Source: an uncultured Pelagibacteraceae bacterium (lineage in GTDB: Bacteria > Pseudomonadota > Alphaproteobacteria > Pelagibacterales > Pelagibacteraceae). Taken from it: 64,000 bases of DNA. Positions 59,282-64,000 of the stretch are shown one piece after another. Made by a program: the position numbers and the translations under genes. The notes beneath the pieces were generated by a model. That model did not search any database, had not been told where the DNA came from, and worked only from the letters and a program-made list of their open reading frames with translations. The stretch spans positions 7,501 to 71,500 of the forward strand of contig CACFTX010000004.1 of NCBI GenBank assembly GCA_902569405.1, in the 5' to 3' direction. Each line of letters opens with the position of its first letter. Position 1 is the stretch's first letter.

Positions 59282-59284
59282 TAA

Positions 59285-59803
59285 TTAAACTACTATTCTG
59301 TCCGGTCTATTTTTAAGAAGTTTTTTAATGATCATGCTTTTTTTTAATTTTGATAAATAGTCAATAAATAATATCCCTTCCAGATGATCCATTTCATGTT
59401 GAATACATGTTGCCAATAAACCTTCTGCTTTCAATGTTTTTTTTTTACCTTTATAATTTAAATAATCTACTTCACATTTACTTGGTCTTTCTATTTCAGC
59501 AAACTGATTTGGAACTGACAAACAGCCCTCTTCATAAATTGATTTTTGTTTATTATTTTTTTTAATAACCGGATTTACAAAGAACATTGGTTTTTTTTCT
59601 CCTTTGTTCCAACTTATATCCATTACAATAATTCTTTTAGGTATACCAATTTGTATAGCAGCAAGACCTATGCCGTTAGCATCATACATGGTATCTAGCA
59701 TATCATTCATTAAACTTTGCTCGTACATACCAACTTCTTCAACTGGTTTTGATATCTGTCTTAATATTTTATTTGGTTCGGTTATAATTCTCTTTACTGC
59801 CAT
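59285..59803 (-). CDS. def: Peptide deformylase
   Basis: GIGLAAIQIGIPKRI, EEGCLSVPNQ, CIQHEMDHLEGILFID. Confidence 0.97.
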   Translation of the reverse strand: MAVKRIITEPNKILRQISKPVEEVGMYEQSLMNDMLDTMYDANGIGLAAIQIGIPKRIIVMDISWNKGEKKPMFFVNPVIKKNNKQKSIYEEGCLSVPNQFAEIERPSKCEVDYLNYKGKKKTLKAEGLLATCIQHEMDHLEGILFIDYLSKLKKSMIIKKLLKNRPDRIVV

Positions 59804-59828
59804 GACAATCTTTACTTTATTACAATTT

Positions 59829-61587
59829 TTAAACTTTTAAAGGCAGAACTTTTAGTAAAATTTTGTTTCTTAATTTGTCAATATTTAGTTGGTTTAATGC
59901 ACTAACAATAAAAAATAGTGTTTCTGAGCCAAGATCTTCAAAATTATCCTGTCCAAGAATTTGGGCAAGTCTCAACAAAACAAATCCTGTCTCTTCATTT
60001 TCAATTAAATTTTTTATATCAGAAGGCATATTTGATTCATCAATCTCATAAAGAGAATCATATTTTTTAGCAAATTCTACTTCATCAGATTTAAGAGCTT
60101 CCAATAAAATTATATCTTTTGTTGAGACAAAATATTTTTTATTCTTTTTAATTTTTTTTAAAACATCATTTAAATCTTTTTCCACATTTTCTTTGCTCGT
60201 ATTTTCTTTGAAATAATTGATCAATTTTGATTGATGAATCACTTTGTTATTGATTTTAATTTTTCTTAAAACTGATTTTTCACTTTTTATATATTTATTA
60301 TAAAAGCTAGTATAATTTGAGGGAACATCTTTTTCGTCAATCTTTTCTAAAATAAAAACTAATTCACTTGTAAAAGCATTGACAATACCTTCTTTAATAA
60401 ATGAATCTTTTAAAATTTTAGTTAGTTCTAATTTTTTTTCAATCTCAGAACTGAGTAAAATTCCCTGATACAAAAGAGCTCTACTGTCTGCACCTTGTAA
60501 AAGTCTATGAGATTGTTTTACAGTTAAAAGTTGGTTAATGTTAAATTGAAATCTTTTATAAAGTTCAAATAATTCTTCTTCTGTATAATTGCCTTCATGT
60601 GTAGCCTTTTCAATAGATAAAATTTTTTGCTTATCTTCCAAATCAACACTTTTTATATTTGTTAATAAATTTGATGTAGATAAATAACGCCAAATACTTT
60701 TGCTTGTTGTGTCATTTGGTTCAAAAGTAAATTTTGGATTTGTTCTATGAGAAAGATGAAAGTCTAAAATATTTTTTTCTGAAACAGTTTGATCAATTTT
60801 TAAATTATATCCCATTAAATAATTAAATTTTTTTTCAAAAAAAACATCTTTAAAACCCAGTTCTTTTTTTAAATCAAATTGTAGTTGCGCTTCTTCCCTT
60901 TTGTCATTGTTGATCAAACAGTAAATATTAAATTTTGATAAATATTGATCAGTAGTAGGATAATTAATCTTGGAAAGTATTTTACAAGATTTTTCCAGCT
61001 CTGATCTCGAAAGATGCTCATCAAGTAAAAATTTTATTAATTTATTATTGTTATTAATTTTCTTATTTTTAATTAAATATTGCTCAATCAAATTTAAATC
61101 GCCATTTTGTAATAGCCAATCATGCTTTAATTTTAAAAAATCATCATAAGAAATATTTTTTGATGGAGAGTATGAATTTGTTAAAAGTAATATTTTTAAA
61201 ATTTCTTTTGAATCTGTTGATAAATCCATTTTTTTAATTTTTTCAAATAATTCTATAATTTTTTTACCATCTGAATTTACCCACATGTCAATCGTGAGGT
61301 CATTGTCTGAAGGGTCATACAGCCCTGTTATTTGTATTTTATTTGAAAATAATATTTCATCTTGTTCTACACTAAAAACTGAACTCTGCTCAGGTTGTAT
61401 TTCATAAATTGAATTTGTGGATGAATCTAACTCTTGATTATTTATTTCTAGAGATTTTTCTTCAAAATTTTCTTTATTTTCTAAATTCCAAATATCTACA
61501 GGTTCATTAGAAAATAACTCTGTACTTTGAAAAAATAAAAAATAAAAAAAAAATGGTAAATATTTTTTATTTAACAATTTTAAGATT
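59829..61587 (-). CDS. Large predicted secreted protein of unknown function
   Basis: Intact ORF of about 590 aa with an N-terminal hydrophobic signal-like segment (KYLPFFFYFLFFQSTELFSNEP); no motif recognised. Track start 61610; an ATG near 61590 is also plausible. Confidence 0.7.
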
Positions 61588-61752
61588 TTCATTTGGGATA
61601 ATTTTTTCAATTTTTTTATTTGGTTTTGGAAAATCTATTTTATCAACTAATGCTATGCCCACAAAAAATAACAAAAAAACAAAAGCTATTTTAATTAGTA
61701 GTTTAATTAAAAAACTATATTTTCCAACACTTGTTTTTTTATGAAATTGCAT
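61567..61752 (-). CDS. Putative small single-pass membrane protein
   Basis: 61-aa ORF with one strong TM segment (LIKIAFVFLLFFVGIALV), same strand as and overlapping the start of the large secreted ORF. Confidence 0.5.
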   Translation of the reverse strand: MQFHKKTSVGKYSFLIKLLIKIAFVFLLFFVGIALVDKIDFPKPNKKIEKIIPNENLKIVK

Positions 61753-61809
61753 ATATCGTTTATTAATTTCAAATTAAGACATATTTGTGTTTTTTCAATA
61801 AAGAAACTT

Positions 61810-62322
61810 ATGAATTTAAATAAAAACCTAGTATTACTGGGCATGATGGCCTCTGGAAAATCAACAATTGGAAAATTGCTATCAAAAAAATTACAATTAA
61901 AATTTTTTGATATTGATAAAATAATTGAAAATGAAATGCATATGACTATCGCTGAGATATTTGAACTCAAAAGTGAAATTTTTTTTAGATCTTTAGAAGA
62001 AAAAATAGTTCTAAAAACTCTTAAAAATAAAAATTGTATAATATCACTGGGTGGTGGGGCCTTTCTTAACGAAAGAATTAGAAAAGAAATAATCGCAAAT
62101 CATTCTTCTTTCTGGCTAAATTGTAATAATAAAACATTGTTGTACAGAATAAGAAACAATAATAAAAGGCCACTGGCTAATAAGTTAACTAATTATGAAC
62201 TTTTACAGCTAATTAAAAAAAGAAAAAAAATTTATACGAAGGCAAACTTTAAAATAAACTGTGATAAAGTATCTAAAAATCATATTGTTGCAAATATTTT
62301 AAAATTATATGAAACAATTTAA
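61810..62322 (+). CDS. aroK: Shikimate kinase
   Basis: LLGMMASGKSTIGKLLSKKL P-loop, FDIDKIIE, ISLGGGAFLNERIR, followed by aroB; start trimmed from the track's 61741 to the ATG at 61810. Confidence 0.94.
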   Translation: MNLNKNLVLLGMMASGKSTIGKLLSKKLQLKFFDIDKIIENEMHMTIAEIFELKSEIFFRSLEEKIVLKTLKNKNCIISLGGGAFLNERIRKEIIANHSSFWLNCNNKTLLYRIRNNNKRPLANKLTNYELLQLIKKRKKIYTKANFKINCDKVSKNHIVANILKLYETI

Positions 62323-63415
62323 ATTAAATGTAAATACCAAAAGCCAAAAATATAAAATAATTATTGGTAAAGGATTATATAATAATTTGCCAAAACTATT
62401 AGCTAAAAATTCTATATCATTCAATAAGTGTTTAATCGTAGTTGATAGCAAAATTAAAAAAAAAATAATATCATCTATTTTAATTAAATTTAAAAAAAAA
62501 AATAAAATCGTTTACTTTTTTAAAGCAAGTGAAAAAAACAAAAATCAAAAAAACGTAGACAAAATATTAAATGTTTTATTAAAAAATAACTTTCAAAGAA
62601 ACGATTGTTTAATATCTGTTGGTGGTGGCATTACAGGAGATGTGTCTGGTTTTGCTTCTAGTATTTATAAAAGAGGAATCAAATTTATTAATGTTCCTAC
62701 CACATTGTTAGCTCAAGTCGACTCGTCAATAGGAGGAAAAACTGGCGTAAATACTCCTTATGGAAAAAATTTAATAGGATCTTTTTATCAACCAAATTTA
62801 GTTATATCTGATACTAATTTTTTAAAAACACTTCCAAAAAGAGAGTTAATTTGTGGATACGCTGAGATTTTTAAACATTCATTAATATTAAATAAAAAAT
62901 TTTTTACATTTTTAAATAAAAACGCTTCAAAAATATTAAAAGTAGAAAGTCCTTTCATAGAAAAATCAATAATCGAAAGTTGTAAAATTAAAAAAAAAAT
63001 TGTCGAACTAGATGAAAATGAAAAAAATATTAGAAAAATGTTAAATTTTGGTCATACATTTGCACATTCATACGAGGCAACTTTAAATTATAACAAAAAA
63101 CTAAACCATGGTGAGGCGGTACTCCTTGGAATAATAAGCGCTATAACTTTTAGTTTGAAAATTAAATTATTATCAAAAATAGATTATATAAAAATAAAAG
63201 ATCATTTTATTAAATATAACTTGCCTAGGAAAGTCAGTAATTACTTCACTAAAAAAGATTTACATAAATTAATTTTATTTATGAAGAAAGATAAGAAAAA
63301 TACCAGTAATCTTATAAATTTAATTTTAATTAAAAAAGTTGGAAAATTAAAATTAAATTTAAATTTTAAAGATGGAAAAATATATGATTTTTTTAAAAAA
63401 GAATTAATTAATTAA
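62309..63415 (+). CDS. aroB: 3-dehydroquinate synthase
   Basis: SVGGGITGDVSGFASSIYKRGIKFINVPTTLLAQVDSSIGGKTGVN, NFGHTFAHSYE, LNHGEAVLLG. Confidence 0.97.
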   Translation: MKQFKLNVNTKSQKYKIIIGKGLYNNLPKLLAKNSISFNKCLIVVDSKIKKKIISSILIKFKKKNKIVYFFKASEKNKNQKNVDKILNVLLKNNFQRNDCLISVGGGITGDVSGFASSIYKRGIKFINVPTTLLAQVDSSIGGKTGVNTPYGKNLIGSFYQPNLVISDTNFLKTLPKRELICGYAEIFKHSLILNKKFFTFLNKNASKILKVESPFIEKSIIESCKIKKKIVELDENEKNIRKMLNFGHTFAHSYEATLNYNKKLNHGEAVLLGIISAITFSLKIKLLSKIDYIKIKDHFIKYNLPRKVSNYFTKKDLHKLILFMKKDKKNTSNLINLILIKKVGKLKLNLNFKDGKIYDFFKKELIN

Positions 63416-63664
63416 TATTTGTATTGAATGAATATATTGATCAAGTTCTTCTTTAAGAATTGAATAAATTCTCCTTGTAGATTCAATTTTTTTCATTCTT
63501 TTTAATTCAGGAGATTTAATAATTAATTTAAGATGAAATTTTTTTTCATCGTGATGTTTATGATTTTTGTGAAGAAAAGTTTTATCTTCAATATCAATGT
63601 TTTCTATTGATATTTTTTCATTAATTTTTTTTTTTACGATTAAAATTAGATCTTTTATATTCAT
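63404..63664 (-). CDS. BolA family protein
   Basis: Size, HHDEKKFHLKLIIKSPELKRMKKIESTRRIYSILKEEL BolA-like core, divergent from the J-domain gene as in many alphaproteobacteria. Confidence 0.85.
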   Translation of the reverse strand: MNIKDLILIVKKKINEKISIENIDIEDKTFLHKNHKHHDEKKFHLKLIIKSPELKRMKKIESTRRIYSILKEELDQYIHSIQILIN

Positions 63665-63687
63665 AAATATTAATATTATAATACACT

Positions 63688-64000
63688 ATGAAAAATATTT
63701 GTGATTGGAATAATTGTATGAAAATTGGAGAATTTAAAGCTCCAATTGAAAAAGATAACAGCAAAAATTTTAGATTGTTATGCCTAACTCATATTAAAGA
63801 ATTTAATAAAAATTGGAATTATTTTGCAGGAATGAATGATAAACAAATTTATGAATTTTTAAAATCAGATTTAACTTGGCACAAACCCACACAAAGCTTC
63901 AGTTCATCTGATAATTTTTTTAAAGTTTTATGGAATAATGCTTTAAAAGATGAGCTTGATAAATCTAAACTTAAAAGTCAATTTGATCATATGAGTCAAT
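63688..64000 (+). CDS. J-domain-containing protein, N-terminal part (runs off the window)
   Basis: Open frame MKNICDWNNCMKIGEFKAPIEKDNSKNFRLLCLTHIKEFNKNWNYFAGMNDKQIYEFL..., matching the N-terminal region of DnaJ-like genes that flank bolA. Confidence 0.65.
   Translation, partial: MKNICDWNNCMKIGEFKAPIEKDNSKNFRLLCLTHIKEFNKNWNYFAGMNDKQIYEFLKSDLTWHKPTQSFSSSDNFFKVLWNNALKDELDKSKLKSQFDHMSQ

Noticed and set aside
1-64000. CRISPR arrays, prophage, transposases, restriction-modification or toxin-antitoxin systems
   Set aside because: I saw no repeat-spacer pattern, transposase/integrase motif or defence gene; the window is core housekeeping sequence.

Overview
AT-rich, very compact alphaproteobacterial core-genome segment; its gene content and order look like SAR11/Pelagibacterales or a relative, which is an inference from sequence and not from a search. 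The window opens inside a 16S rRNA gene (minus strand). It then carries about 60 head-to-tail housekeeping genes, including prmC-prfA-ispG-lysC, secA, accA, glcB, recR-ybaB-dnaX, pheA-kdsB, argF-argD, gcrA, rnd-kdsD-lptC-lptB-aroA-cmk-rpsA-ihfB-pyrF-trpF-trpB-trpA-accD-folC, a trxA/sbcB/PD-(D/E)XK nuclease/rmuC group, hisG-hisZ-hisS, infA-hisD-murA-dcd, rpmH-rnpA-yidD-yidC-argB-dapD-dapE, truA-fmt-def and aroK-aroB-bolA. There are three tRNAs (His, Phe, Thr) and a probable SRP RNA directly upstream of dnaX. I see no CRISPR array, prophage, transposon or obvious defence island. The most interesting signals are: an A9 tract in dnaX placed so that one-base slippage in either direction would make a gamma-like truncated protein; an apparent one-base frameshift at an A8 tract in rpmH; a tRNA-Phe with altered elbow nucleotides; a tRNA-His lacking an encoded G-1 and lying 4 nt from hisS; TrpB/TrpA/Cmk/AccD/FolC proteins with altered signature motifs; a SET-domain gene next to a histone-deacetylase-family gene; and widespread 3' overlap of convergent genes.
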